A stretch of DNA of 56,174 bases, taken from contig DYKZ01000002.1 in the NCBI GenBank assembly GCA_020722345.1, positions 1 to 56,174 of the forward strand, written 5' to 3'. The position numbers were made by a program, and so were the translations under genes. Positions within the stretch are counted from its first letter, which is position 1, and each line of letters begins with the position of its first letter. The notes under the pieces are model-generated. The model saw nothing but the letters and a program-made list of their open reading frames with translations, did no database searches and was not told the DNA's origin. Shown one piece after another: positions 33,650 to 42,096 of this stretch. The DNA comes from Anaerolinea thermophila (GTDB lineage Bacteria > Chloroflexota > Anaerolineae > Anaerolineales > Villigracilaceae).

Positions 33650-34177
33650 ATGCACCCAATTGAGAAACTGAAGCCGAAGCCGATGGTGCCATTCACCTCG
33701 GATCGCAAGGAGCAGTACCTGGAGTTGTTCCGCACGCACCCCGAACTGGGTGGGCGGAAGTACCTGTGCGCGGAGGCCGTGGGCGTCTCCGGCTCCACCA
33801 TCGACTATCATGTCAAGAATGACCCGGAGTTTGCCCAGGCTCTGGAGGACGCCCGCCAAGCGTGGATTGACGAGCACCTGTTCAGCGCGGCCCTGAAGCG
33901 GGCGCGGGACGGCGTGGAGCGCCCGATCATCGGCGGGAAGTTCAAGGATGAGATCATCACCTATGAGCGGGTGTACAGCGATTCGCTGATGGCCATGATG
34001 CTCCGCGCCCATCGTGCGGAGTTCAAGGACGGGAAGGACGCGGCCAGCATGACCGCCTCGGGCACCGGCGGGGTGCTGATCGTCCCGGGGGCTCCGGCCA
34101 CGATCAACGACTGGCAGAACCAGTTTGGGGACCTCGCCCGCGGGACCGTGGGCCGTCCGACCGGGGAGGGCAGCTGA
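33650..34177 (+). CDS. terS: Terminase small subunit
   Basis: A 175-residue DNA-recognition subunit of the packaging motor. The N-terminal part has a helix-turn-helix (YLCAEAVGVSGSTIDYHVKNDP), then a helical region for oligomerisation (FAQALEDARQAWIDE). The C-terminus is Gly/Pro-rich. ATG 33650 follows GGGGGAGCG; a GTG one codon earlier is possible. Its position next to TerL, with an overlapping stop, confirms the role. It may bind sites in module B. Confidence 0.82.
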   Translation: MHPIEKLKPKPMVPFTSDRKEQYLELFRTHPELGGRKYLCAEAVGVSGSTIDYHVKNDPEFAQALEDARQAWIDEHLFSAALKRARDGVERPIIGGKFKDEIITYERVYSDSLMAMMLRAHRAEFKDGKDAASMTASGTGGVLIVPGAPATINDWQNQFGDLARGTVGRPTGEGS

Positions 34178-35724
34178 TGTTCGCCCAGACCGAAGTGAGC
34201 AAGGCGGTCGCCATCGCCGCCCGCCCGGACTACCCGATTGAGTGGCGCGAGGCGGAGCCCGGCGAGCTGCGGGGCTACTACGTGGACCCGGAGACGGGGA
34301 AGGAGTCGGAGGCGACCTGGTGCCCGCAGTACGGGTCGCAGCTCGCCTTCCTCATGGCGCACCCGATCTTCGAGGTGCTGTATGAGGGGACGCGCGGCCC
34401 GGGTAAGACCGACTGCCTGCTGATGGACTTCCTCCAGCACGTGGGGAAGGGCTACGGGTCGGAGTGGCGCGGCATCTTGTTCCGTCAGACCTACCCCCAG
34501 TTGTCGGACGTGATCAACAAGACCAACAAGTGGTTCAAGCGCATCTTCCCGGGGGCCAAGTACAACAAGGTGGAGCACAAGTGGACCTTCCCGGACGGCG
34601 AGGAGCTGCTGCTGCGTCACATGAAGTCGCCGGAGGATTATTGGAACTACCACGGCCACGCCTATCCGTGGATTGGCTGGGAAGAACTCTGCAACTGGGC
34701 CGATGACAAGTGCTACACCGTCATGATGTCCTGCTGCCGCTCCACGAAGCCGGGGATGCCCCGCTGCTACCGGGCGACCACCAACCCCTACGGCCCCGGC
34801 CACAACTGGGTCAAGGCCCGCTTCCGCCTCCCCCACATGCGCGGTCGGGTGATCCTGGACGCGATGCGCGACGGCGAGCGCGAGCCGCCCCGGGTCGCCA
34901 TCCACGGGTCCATCTATGAGAACCAAATCCTGCTCCACGCTGACCCGGAGTACATCAGCAAGATTCGAGCCGCGGCCCGGAACCCCTCCGAACTCGCCGC
35001 CTGGCTCCATGGCTCCTGGGACATCATCGCGGGTGGGATGTTTGACGACATCTACCGCGGGGACGTACACGTGGTGCCCTCCGTCCCGCTGTCGGTGATC
35101 CCGAAGCGGTGGAAGATTGACCGCAGCTTCGACTGGGGCAGCTCCAAGCCCTTCGCCGTCCTCTGGTGGGCGGAGTCGAATGGGGAGCCGTTCGAGTGGA
35201 ATGGCCGCGTGTACGGGAAGGTGCGGGGCGATCTGTACCTGATCCAGGAGTGGTACGGCTGGAACGGAACGCGCAACGAGGGCGTCCGCATGCTCGCCTC
35301 GGAGGTCGCCCAAGGGGTGAAGGACCGGGAGGAGGATTGGGCGCTGGAAGGTCGGGTCAAGCCCGGCCCCGCTGACTCCTCCATCTTCGACGTGGAGAAC
35401 GGCAACAGCATCGCCGTGGACATGGAGAAGAAGGGCGTGCGCTGGACGCCCGCGGACAAGGGCCCAGGCTCGCGCAAGCAGGGCTGGGAGCAAATCCGCA
35501 AGCTGCTCAAGGGGGCGCTGCCTCCGGCGGGCGGGGGACCGCGCGAGGTCCCTGGGCTGTTCATCTTCGACTGGTGTCAGCAGACCATCGAGACGGTCCC
35601 TGTGCTGCCCCGCGATGACAAGGACCTGGATGACGTGAACACGGAGGCGGAGGACCACATTGGTGACGCGATCCGCTACCGCGTGCGCAAGAAGCTGCGT
35701 GGCGTCAAGCAGGGCAACATGTAA
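34177..35724 (+). CDS. terL: Terminase large subunit
   Basis: A 515-residue packaging ATPase/nuclease. Walker A is EGTRGPGKTD (Lys77), with a WIGWEEL Walker B-like strand near 169 and a C-terminal RNase-H-like nuclease part containing DRSFDWGSSKP and later acidic residues. It pumps DNA into the prohead and cuts it. The length is normal. It is followed by a UUCG hairpin before the portal gene. Confidence 0.92.
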   Translation: MFAQTEVSKAVAIAARPDYPIEWREAEPGELRGYYVDPETGKESEATWCPQYGSQLAFLMAHPIFEVLYEGTRGPGKTDCLLMDFLQHVGKGYGSEWRGILFRQTYPQLSDVINKTNKWFKRIFPGAKYNKVEHKWTFPDGEELLLRHMKSPEDYWNYHGHAYPWIGWEELCNWADDKCYTVMMSCCRSTKPGMPRCYRATTNPYGPGHNWVKARFRLPHMRGRVILDAMRDGEREPPRVAIHGSIYENQILLHADPEYISKIRAAARNPSELAAWLHGSWDIIAGGMFDDIYRGDVHVVPSVPLSVIPKRWKIDRSFDWGSSKPFAVLWWAESNGEPFEWNGRVYGKVRGDLYLIQEWYGWNGTRNEGVRMLASEVAQGVKDREEDWALEGRVKPGPADSSIFDVENGNSIAVDMEKKGVRWTPADKGPGSRKQGWEQIRKLLKGALPPAGGGPREVPGLFIFDWCQQTIETVPVLPRDDKDLDDVNTEAEDHIGDAIRYRVRKKLRGVKQGNM

Positions 35725-35740
35725 TACAACTTGCCGGGTC

Positions 35741-35756
35741 CTCGCCTTCGGGCGAG
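35741..35756 (+). other. UUCG tetraloop hairpin between terL and portal
   Basis: CTCGCC (35741-35746) pairs with GGCGAG (35751-35756) over TTCG, an unusually stable RNA tetraloop. No T-tract follows. It may protect the 5' end of a processed portal mRNA or slow polymerase. Confidence 0.5.
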
Positions 35757-35781
35757 AATCCGCGAACCAGGAGAACCGACC

Positions 35782-37281
35782 ATGGCCGACAAAGACCCAA
35801 AGAGCCCCGCCACGACCAGCGGGGCGTATGACCAGATGCTCCCGCGCTGGCACGTCATCGAGACGCTGCTGGGCGGGACCGAAGCAATGCGCGAGGCGGG
35901 CGAGACGTACCTGCCCCGCCACCAGGAGGAGACGGACAAGGGCTATCAGGAGCGCCTGGCGTCCGCCGTCCTCCTCAACATGGTCGAGCAGACGCTGGAC
36001 ACCCTCAGCGGCAAGCCCTTCAGCGAGCCGATCAAGCTCAACGAGGACGTGCCCAAGGCGATTGAGGAGACGATCCTGCCTGACGTGGACCTCCAGGGGA
36101 ACAACCTGGACGTGTTCGCCCGTCAGTGGTTCCGCGAAGGCATGGCCAAGGCCCTCTGCCACGTCCTCATCGACATGCCCCGCCCGGCCCCGCGGGAGGA
36201 CGGCCAACCCCGGACCCTGGCGGATGACCGCCGGGAGGGCCTGCGCCCGTACTGGGTGATGATCAAGCCGGAGTGCCTGCTGTTCGCCCGGTCGGAGGCG
36301 ATCAACGGGGTCGAAGTCCTCCAGCACGTCCGCATCCTCGAACACTACATGGAGCAGGACGGCTTCGCGGAGGTCTGCAAGCGCCGCATCCGCGTCCTGG
36401 AGCCGGGCCTTGTCCAGCTCTGGGAGCCGGTGAAGAAGTCCAACGCCCAGAAGGAGGAGTGGGCGCTGGCGGATGAGTGGGCGACGGGGCTGAACTACGT
36501 CCCGCTGGTCACCTTCTACGCGGACCGCCAAGGCTTCATGATGGGCAAGCCCCCGCTCCTGGACCTGGCTCACCTCAACGTGGCGCACTGGCAGTCCGCC
36601 TCCGACCAACGCCACATCCTCACCGTCTCCCGCTTCCCGATCCTCGCCTGCTCGGGGGCGTCCGGGGAGGACTCGGACCCAGTGGTGGTCGGGCCGAACA
36701 AGGTGCTGTACAACCCGGACCCGGCGGGCCGGTTCTACTACGTGGAGCACACCGGCCAAGCCATCGCCGCGGGCCGCACGGACCTCAAGGACCTTGAGGA
36801 GCAGATGGCGGGCTATGGCGCGGAGTTCCTGAAGCGCAAGACCGGGAACCAGACGGCGACCGCCCGGGCGCTGGACAGCGCGGAGGCGACCAGCGACCTG
36901 AGCGCGATGACTGGGCTGTTCGAGGACGCCTTGGCCCAGGCCCTGGACATCACCGCGGACTGGCTCCGCCTTGGGCCGAACGGCGGCACCGTGGAGCTGG
37001 TGAAGGACTATGACCTGGAGGAAATGGACGCCCCGGGCCTTCAGGCCCTCCAAGTCGCACGCGAGAAGCGCGACATCAGCCGCAAGACCTACCTGAACGG
37101 CCTCCGCCTGCGCGGGGTCCTCCCGGAGGACTTCGATGAGGATGAGGACTGGGAGGAGCTGATGGAGGAAATCAGCGAGGCGATGGGCCGCGCTGGCTTG
37201 GACCTGGACCCGGCCCAGAAGAACCCGCCCGAAGGTGGAGAAGGCGGCGAAGGTGGTGGAAATCCTGGAGGCGAGTCATGA
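35782..37281 (+). CDS. Portal protein (DUF4055 family)
   Basis: A 499-residue portal using the ATG at 35782 (AGGAGAACC upstream). YLPRHQEETDKGYQERLASAVLLN, then TLDTLSGKPF match DUF4055 portals. A C-terminal acidic, Gly-rich tail follows the crown helices. It forms the dodecameric DNA gate. Its stop overlaps the small membrane gene at 37278. Confidence 0.88.
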   Translation: MADKDPKSPATTSGAYDQMLPRWHVIETLLGGTEAMREAGETYLPRHQEETDKGYQERLASAVLLNMVEQTLDTLSGKPFSEPIKLNEDVPKAIEETILPDVDLQGNNLDVFARQWFREGMAKALCHVLIDMPRPAPREDGQPRTLADDRREGLRPYWVMIKPECLLFARSEAINGVEVLQHVRILEHYMEQDGFAEVCKRRIRVLEPGLVQLWEPVKKSNAQKEEWALADEWATGLNYVPLVTFYADRQGFMMGKPPLLDLAHLNVAHWQSASDQRHILTVSRFPILACSGASGEDSDPVVVGPNKVLYNPDPAGRFYYVEHTGQAIAAGRTDLKDLEEQMAGYGAEFLKRKTGNQTATARALDSAEATSDLSAMTGLFEDALAQALDITADWLRLGPNGGTVELVKDYDLEEMDAPGLQALQVAREKRDISRKTYLNGLRLRGVLPEDFDEDEDWEELMEEISEAMGRAGLDLDPAQKNPPEGGEGGEGGGNPGGES

Positions 37282-37409
37282 ACGTCTGGCACTTCTTGGG
37301 GCTTTGGCTCCTCCTGAGCATCGTCCTCGCCCCGTTGATCGGGCGTTGTATCCACTTCGGCATGAACGGACCCAAAGAAATGGAGAAGCGGGATGCCCAC
37401 ATTCAATGA
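37278..37409 (+). CDS. Small membrane protein between portal and head protein
   Basis: A 43-residue protein; ATG 37278 overlaps the portal stop and its end overlaps the next gene by 17 bases. One membrane segment (about 4-22: WHFLGLWLLLSIVLAPLIG) is followed by a basic/acidic tail. It contains the SD (AAATGGAG) of the next gene. Function unknown. Confidence 0.5.
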   Translation: MNVWHFLGLWLLLSIVLAPLIGRCIHFGMNGPKEMEKRDAHIQ

Positions 37410-38601
37410 GGAATACCGGGACGCCGCGCTGCGTCACCAAATCGACCTGCGCCGCTACACCGCGGGCGTCACCAAGCGGGTCGCCCGGCTCCTGGAGGAG
37501 GCGGACCGCGACCTGACCGAACGCCTGCGCACCCGGCTCGCCCGCTTCGAGGGCCGTGACTTGGACTTCACCGGCGAACGCTGGAAGGCCCTGCTCACGG
37601 ACATCCGCGGAGCCCGGGCCGCGGCCCTCGCGGAGTACAAGACCCTGGTGCGGGACGAACTCGGGCAGCTCGCCGTCCTCGAAGGCCAGGCCGAAATCGA
37701 CCTGCTGCAGTCCGCCATCACGATTGAGGTGGGCTTCATGGCGGTGAACGCGGACCAGCTCCGGGCCATCGCCACCTCCCGCCCGTTCCAGGGCCGGTTC
37801 CTCCGGGACTGGTTCAGCACGTTGGAGGCGGCGGACCAGCAGCGGCTGACCACGGCCCTTCAGCTCGGGATGACGAACGGGGAGCCCATTGACGACATCG
37901 TGCGGCGAGTGGTCGGAACGCGCAAGAACGCCTATGCGGACGGCATCCTGTCGATGACCCGGCGGGACGCCCAGGGGATCGTCCGCACCGCGGTGAACCA
38001 CGTGTCCAACACCGCGCGGGGCTACGTCTGGGACGCCAACAGCGACATCATCACGGCGAAGGTCTGGGTGAGCACGCTGGACGGTCGGACCACGGCTGTA
38101 TGCCGCGCCCGGGACGGTCACGGGACCCCCGTGGGCGACAACGACCTGCCCGCGGACATCCCCCTGCTCCAGCCCAAGGACGCGAAGCCCCCGGCCCACT
38201 TCAACTGCCGGTCGGTGATGGTCGCCTACATCGACGGCGTGGGCCTCCTGGGCAATCGCCCGACCGTGACGGACACCCGGACCCGCGCCAAGCGTGAAAT
38301 CGACTTCCGCCGGATGGCGAAGGAGCAGGGCAAGCCGATCCAGGACATCAGGAAGGCTTGGGCCGCGCAGAACGTGGGCCGGGTTCCGGCGGCGACCACA
38401 TATCAGGACTTCTTGAAGCGTCAGCCCGCGGGCTTCCAGGATGAGGTCCTGGGCAAGACCAAGGCCAAGCTGTTCCGGGAGGGCGGGCTGAACGTGGACC
38501 AATTTGTGGATCGGGCCGGCAACGAGCTGACCCTGTCCCAACTCGCGGAGCGCAAGCCGGACGCCTTCCGCAAGGCTGGCCTTGACCCTGAAAAGTTCTG
38601 A
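37393..38601 (+). CDS. Phage head morphogenesis protein (Mu F / SPP1 gp7-like)
   Basis: A 402-residue minor head protein. The N-terminal 200 residues are helical and charged. The middle has the Mu F-like core KVWVSTLDGRTTAVCRARDG, then PPAHFNCRS with two Cys. The C-terminus is basic and extended. Such proteins sit on the portal or inside the prohead and help DNA entry. It follows the portal as in most related phages. Confidence 0.85.
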   Translation: MPTFNEEYRDAALRHQIDLRRYTAGVTKRVARLLEEADRDLTERLRTRLARFEGRDLDFTGERWKALLTDIRGARAAALAEYKTLVRDELGQLAVLEGQAEIDLLQSAITIEVGFMAVNADQLRAIATSRPFQGRFLRDWFSTLEAADQQRLTTALQLGMTNGEPIDDIVRRVVGTRKNAYADGILSMTRRDAQGIVRTAVNHVSNTARGYVWDANSDIITAKVWVSTLDGRTTAVCRARDGHGTPVGDNDLPADIPLLQPKDAKPPAHFNCRSVMVAYIDGVGLLGNRPTVTDTRTRAKREIDFRRMAKEQGKPIQDIRKAWAAQNVGRVPAATTYQDFLKRQPAGFQDEVLGKTKAKLFREGGLNVDQFVDRAGNELTLSQLAERKPDAFRKAGLDPEKF

Positions 38602-38610
38602 GGCTACAAT
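38582..38610 (+). promoter_or_regulatory. Sigma70-like promoter before the scaffold gene
   Basis: -35 TTGACC at 38582-38587, 17-bp spacer, -10 TACAAT at 38605-38610. It overlaps the 3' end of the head morphogenesis gene. A second TACAAT at 38663 lacks a -35. Confidence 0.55.
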
Positions 38611-38669
38611 ATGAACCGTGCGTGAGGCACAACACTGGCGGGTGATCCGCTGACAATGAGGATACAATT

Positions 38670-39452
38670 ATGGACTTTGAATTCACTCCGGTCGATTCCA
38701 TCGACAAGGTCCCGGAACAGTTCCGGGGAATCTACAAGCAGGGCGATGATGGCAAGTACGTCCCGGACGAAGCCCACAAGGGGATCGTGGAGGCCGTGAC
38801 CGGCCTGAACCGCTCCCTCAAGGCTGCTCGTGCGGAGGCGAAGGCCAAGACCTCCGTGGACCTGACCCCGCTGGCTGACTTCGGTGCGACGCCGGAGGAA
38901 ATCAAGGCCAACATCACCACGAAGCTGACCGAACTCCAGAACGAACTGGCCAAGGGCGGCGAAGCCAAGCTGAACCTGGACAAGGTTCGCCAGGAGCTGG
39001 CCGATGCGCACGCGAAGGACCTGAAGAAGGCCGGAGCCCGCGCCGAAGCCCTCCAGAACCAGCTGTATGGGCTCCTGGTCGAGAACGCCGCCACTGCCGC
39101 CGTCGCGGAGCTGAAGGGCGTCCCGGAACTCCTGCTGCCGTTCATCAAGAACCAGGTCAAGGTTGTCGAGCAGGACGGTGAATTCAAGGTGTTCGTGGTC
39201 GATGCCCAGGGTGACCAGCGTTACTCGGGCGTGACCGGCCAGCCCATGACCATCCGCGAGCTGGTCAGCGAAATGAAGGCCAACGAGAAGTATGGCCGCC
39301 TGTTCGAGTCGGAAGCCCCGGCGGGCGGCGGCATGCCTCCGCGTGGCGGTCAGACGCCTCCGCGCCAGCAGGGCAAGGTCCTGACGGCCAACGAAAAGAT
39401 CGCCCAGGGCCTCGCCAAGGGTCAGTTCAAGGCGGGCCGCGGTCGGGCGTGA
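38670..39452 (+). CDS. Capsid scaffolding protein
   Basis: A 260-residue, highly helical, Lys/Glu/Ala-rich protein placed just before the major capsid gene. Coiled-coil stretches (LTELQNELAKGG, ADAHAKDLKKAGARAEALQNQ) and a basic C-terminal tail (KGQFKAGRGRA) that can bind the capsid protein are typical of scaffolds. No protease motif is seen. A strong terminator follows. Confidence 0.75.
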   Translation: MDFEFTPVDSIDKVPEQFRGIYKQGDDGKYVPDEAHKGIVEAVTGLNRSLKAARAEAKAKTSVDLTPLADFGATPEEIKANITTKLTELQNELAKGGEAKLNLDKVRQELADAHAKDLKKAGARAEALQNQLYGLLVENAATAAVAELKGVPELLLPFIKNQVKVVEQDGEFKVFVVDAQGDQRYSGVTGQPMTIRELVSEMKANEKYGRLFESEAPAGGGMPPRGGQTPPRQQGKVLTANEKIAQGLAKGQFKAGRGRA

Positions 39453-39458
39453 CGGATC

Positions 39459-39497
39459 GGGGAGGCCCCCAAGTTTGGCCAGGGGGCTTCCCTTTTT
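39459..39497 (+). terminator. Rho-independent terminator between scaffold and capsid genes
   Basis: GGGAGGCCCCC (39460-39470) pairs with GGGGGCTTCCC (39482-39492, one G-U), followed by five T. The stem is long and the tail clear. Confidence 0.88.
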
Positions 39498-39504
39498 CGC
39501 AACT

Positions 39505-39516
39505 TGGTACTATACT
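39505..39516 (+). promoter_or_regulatory. Possible capsid-gene promoter
   Basis: A perfect -10 TATACT lies at 39511-39516, right after the terminator. The -35 is poor (TTCCCT at 17 bp). An activator or the phage TraR-like protein may be needed. The 130-base leader before the capsid gene could fold and regulate. Confidence 0.45.
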
Positions 39517-39647
39517 GACGTCACTTTTGGTTGTATAGCCAGAGGCGAAGGCCCACAGGAGTGATTCCGCGGGCCGCGACGGAACACCGGGTGATCCGGC
39601 ACGGCTGAAAACCGCTTGAGTCATCAACTTCTGAAGGAGGGCCAATC

Positions 39648-40580
39648 ATGGCTTCTGTTACCCTTGCCGAAAGCGCCAAGCTGGCCCAGGACGAACTGGT
39701 TGCTGGCGTGATCGAAAACATCATCACCGTCAACCGCATGTTTGACGTCCTGCCCTTCGATTCCATCGAAGGCAACAGCCTCGCGTACAACCGCGAGAAC
39801 GTCCTTGGCGACGTCATCATGGCCGGTGTCGGCACGACCTTCTCCGGCGCCGGTGCTGGTAAGGGCGCTGCGACCTTCACCAAGGTCAACTCCAACCTCA
39901 CCACCATCATGGGTGACGCCGAAGTGAACGGCCTGATCCAGGCTACCCGCTCCGGCGACGGCAACGACCAGACCGCTGTCCAGATCGCCTCCAAGGCGAA
40001 GTCCGCTGGCCGCAAGTACCAGGACCAGCTGATCAACGGCACCGGCGCGGGCAACGAGTTCGCTGGCTTGATCCAGCTGTATGCCGCCTCCCAGAAGGCG
40101 GACACCGGCGCGAACGGTTCCGCCCTCTCGTTCGACATCCTGGATGAGCTGATGGACCTCGTGGTGGACAAGGACGGCCAGGTGGACTACATCACCATGC
40201 ATGCGCGTACCCTGCGCAGCTACAAGGCGCTGCTCCGCGCCCTGGGTGGTGCGTCCGTCAACGAAGTGGTCGAGCTGCCCAGCGGGGCGGAGGTCCCGGC
40301 CTACTCAGGCACCCCGATCTTCCGCAACGACTATATCCCGACCGACCAGACCAAGGGCACCAGCACGGGCTCCACCACGATCTTCGCTGGCACGTTCGAT
40401 GACGGGAGCCGCACCCACGGCATCGCCGGTCTGACCGCGACCCAGGCCGCGGGCATCCAGGTTGTGGACGTGGGCGAGTCGGAGGACTCCGATGAGCACA
40501 TCTGGCGCGTCAAGTGGTACTGTGGCCTGGCTCTGTTCAGTGAGAAGGGGCTTGCTGCCGCGGACGGCATCCTCGACTAA
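39648..40580 (+). CDS. Major capsid protein
   Basis: A 310-residue HK97-fold capsid protein candidate: after the scaffold, with strong SD (GAAGGAGGG), balanced composition and codon use typical of a highly expressed gene. The sequence has an N-terminal helix, a Gly-rich central region (GTTFSGAGAGKGAATF) suitable for the E-loop and a C-terminal DSDEHIWRVKWYCGLALFS strand. It is flanked by two terminators, so its message is isolated. Confidence 0.85.
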   Translation: MASVTLAESAKLAQDELVAGVIENIITVNRMFDVLPFDSIEGNSLAYNRENVLGDVIMAGVGTTFSGAGAGKGAATFTKVNSNLTTIMGDAEVNGLIQATRSGDGNDQTAVQIASKAKSAGRKYQDQLINGTGAGNEFAGLIQLYAASQKADTGANGSALSFDILDELMDLVVDKDGQVDYITMHARTLRSYKALLRALGGASVNEVVELPSGAEVPAYSGTPIFRNDYIPTDQTKGTSTGSTTIFAGTFDDGSRTHGIAGLTATQAAGIQVVDVGESEDSDEHIWRVKWYCGLALFSEKGLAAADGILD

Positions 40581-40625
40581 GGGCTCGCCCCTATCGGGGA
40601 GGGTTCTACCCCGCGCAGCACCCGA

Positions 40626-40663
40626 AGGGCGGGCCGGTCTGAGACTGGTCCGCCCTTTTGTTT
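40626..40663 (+). terminator. Rho-independent terminator after the major capsid gene
   Basis: A 13-bp stem with two G-U pairs (40627-40638 with 40644-40655, plus an outer A-U), a five-base loop and TTTTGTTT. Strong. Confidence 0.9.
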
Positions 40664-40686
40664 GAACGCACTCAGGAGACGCTATC

Positions 40687-41265
40687 GTGCTTGCTTACCT
40701 CGTGACCCGGGATCGGACGAAATCCGGCCACCCCCTCGTCCATGGCGCTGCCGCCATGGACGTCTTCGCCGCCTCCGCGACCGCGGCCAAGCAAGCCGCT
40801 GCCGCCAAGTTCGATGGCGACGGCCTGGCCTGGCTCAACGATTCGACCGTGACCGAAATCACCGCCGGAGCCGACTGGAACGGCTGGACCTTCCGCGTGG
40901 CGATCCTCGGAGGCTTCGGCACCGGCGGAGACGAACCGCGCACCGTCGCTGTCGTGGGCGATGCGACCGACAACACCGTGGACGAAATCGCCGCGGCCCT
41001 CGTGACCGCGCTGAACGCCCTGGACGGGATCGCCAACGCCGCCTACAACGCGACCACGAACACCCTGACCGTCGCCGGTACGGCGGACGCCCTGGGCGAC
41101 CAGAAGCTGGAAGTGTCGATCATCCCCCCGGGCGGTTCGGCCTCCATCGCCTCCCTCGTGGGCACGATCACGGACGGCGGAGTTGCCGCTGCCGACCTGA
41201 CCGTGGTGCTCCCGGCGGACAACGCCGTGATCCCGAACGTCCTGGCCCCCGTCGCCCAGGTCTAA
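40687..41265 (+). CDS. Hypothetical structural protein downstream of capsid
   Basis: A 192-residue protein from GTG 40687 (AGGAGACG upstream). It is Ala/Thr/Val-rich and beta-like (NTLTVAGTADALGDQKLEVSII), a composition typical of decoration or head-tail proteins. No conserved domain recognised. It follows the capsid terminator, so it needs another promoter or read-through. Confidence 0.6.
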   Translation: MLAYLVTRDRTKSGHPLVHGAAAMDVFAASATAAKQAAAAKFDGDGLAWLNDSTVTEITAGADWNGWTFRVAILGGFGTGGDEPRTVAVVGDATDNTVDEIAAALVTALNALDGIANAAYNATTNTLTVAGTADALGDQKLEVSIIPPGGSASIASLVGTITDGGVAAADLTVVLPADNAVIPNVLAPVAQV

Positions 41266-41289
41266 CACCAACCCCGGAGAACTGTACAA

Positions 41290-41895
41290 ATGTCCACCAT
41301 CATTCAAACAACCTTCGTCCTGACCGGACCCCTGGCGGGCAAGACCGTCCGCCGGGGCAGTCAGCCCTACCCGTTCGACAAGGGCCGCTTGACCATCACC
41401 GCTCCGGCGGAGGAGGTCGCCCTGCACGCCCGCTTCCTCGAACGCAACTGGCAGGCTTACCCGGAAGGACACCCCGCACTGAAGGAGGTGCCCGATGGCC
41501 AGCGTGATCTTCAAGAAGGCTCCCAGCCGGACGGCCAACAGCCGGTACACAGCGACGTTCAGCCCAACGGGGGCGGGACTGAAGCCGGTGACGCGGCACC
41601 TGTCAGCGGCGGAGGTGTCGAAGCCGAAGCCGGGCAAGCCGGGGGCGTACCCGATGGGGACGGACAACCGGCGGTCCTGACCGATCCGGCGAAGGAGCCG
41701 ACCGTGGAGCTGAACACCAAGCTCCAGAAGGCGGTCCTGGGCCTGGACCCGGCGGACGACACCCACTGGACCAAGGACGGAAAGCCCGCGATGACCGCCG
41801 TGGAGAAGCTGTATGGCTCTGCCGGCATCACCCGCGCTGACGTGGAAGCCGTCGCCCCGGGTCATACCCGCGACAAGGCGAAGGCCGCTCAGTAA
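41290..41895 (+). CDS. Hypothetical head-region protein with disordered centre
   Basis: A 201-residue protein. The N-terminal 65 residues are folded-looking (FVLTGPLAGKTVRRGSQPYPF). The middle (about 68-135) is Gly/Gln/Pro-rich disorder. The C-terminal 60 residues have AVLGLDPADDTHWTKDGKPAMTAVEKLYG, a module I associate with similar phage head proteins. The disordered centre overlaps another ORF with a strong SD (41495). Confidence 0.65.
   Translation: MSTIIQTTFVLTGPLAGKTVRRGSQPYPFDKGRLTITAPAEEVALHARFLERNWQAYPEGHPALKEVPDGQRDLQEGSQPDGQQPVHSDVQPNGGGTEAGDAAPVSGGGVEAEAGQAGGVPDGDGQPAVLTDPAKEPTVELNTKLQKAVLGLDPADDTHWTKDGKPAMTAVEKLYGSAGITRADVEAVAPGHTRDKAKAAQ
41495..41680 (+). CDS. Nested ORF candidate in another frame
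   Basis: A 61-residue basic product (MASVIFKKAPSRTANSRYTATF at the N-terminus) with AAGGAGGTG 6-7 bases before its ATG. It lies wholly within the disordered part of 41290-41895. The SD may be chance, but it is better than that of the host gene. It may be a separate small gene or an internal translation product. Confidence 0.4.
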   Translation: MASVIFKKAPSRTANSRYTATFSPTGAGLKPVTRHLSAAEVSKPKPGKPGAYPMGTDNRRS

Positions 41896-41922
41896 CCCAA
41901 CCAACTCCGAAGGAGAAACATC

Positions 41923-42093
41923 ATGGCGAAATCCGGCACCACCAAGGCAACCGCCTCGAAGATGGTCAATGCCTCGAAGTCTGGCGTGCGTCACGGCCAG
42001 AACTCGAAGAACGTGGTCATGGGCGGAAAGTCCGCTCCGGCCCCTTCCGGTCCCACCGCCCCGATCAAGGGCATGGACAAGGGCGGGGTCTGA
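41923..42093 (+). CDS. 56-residue basic protein
   Basis: ATG 41923 follows GAAGGAGAAAC. The product is Lys/Ser/Gly-rich with no acidic cluster (ATASKMVNASKSGVRHGQNSKN). It may bind DNA or the capsid interior. Found between the head gene and the lysis genes. Confidence 0.55.
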   Translation: MAKSGTTKATASKMVNASKSGVRHGQNSKNVVMGGKSAPAPSGPTAPIKGMDKGGV

Positions 42094-42096
42094 CCC

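Noticed and set aside
33961-37053. A 1030-codon minus-strand ORF opposite terL and portal
   Set aside because: It mirrors two clear + strand genes; its composition is the usual His/Arg/Leu shadow of high-GC codons, with no domain and no SD.
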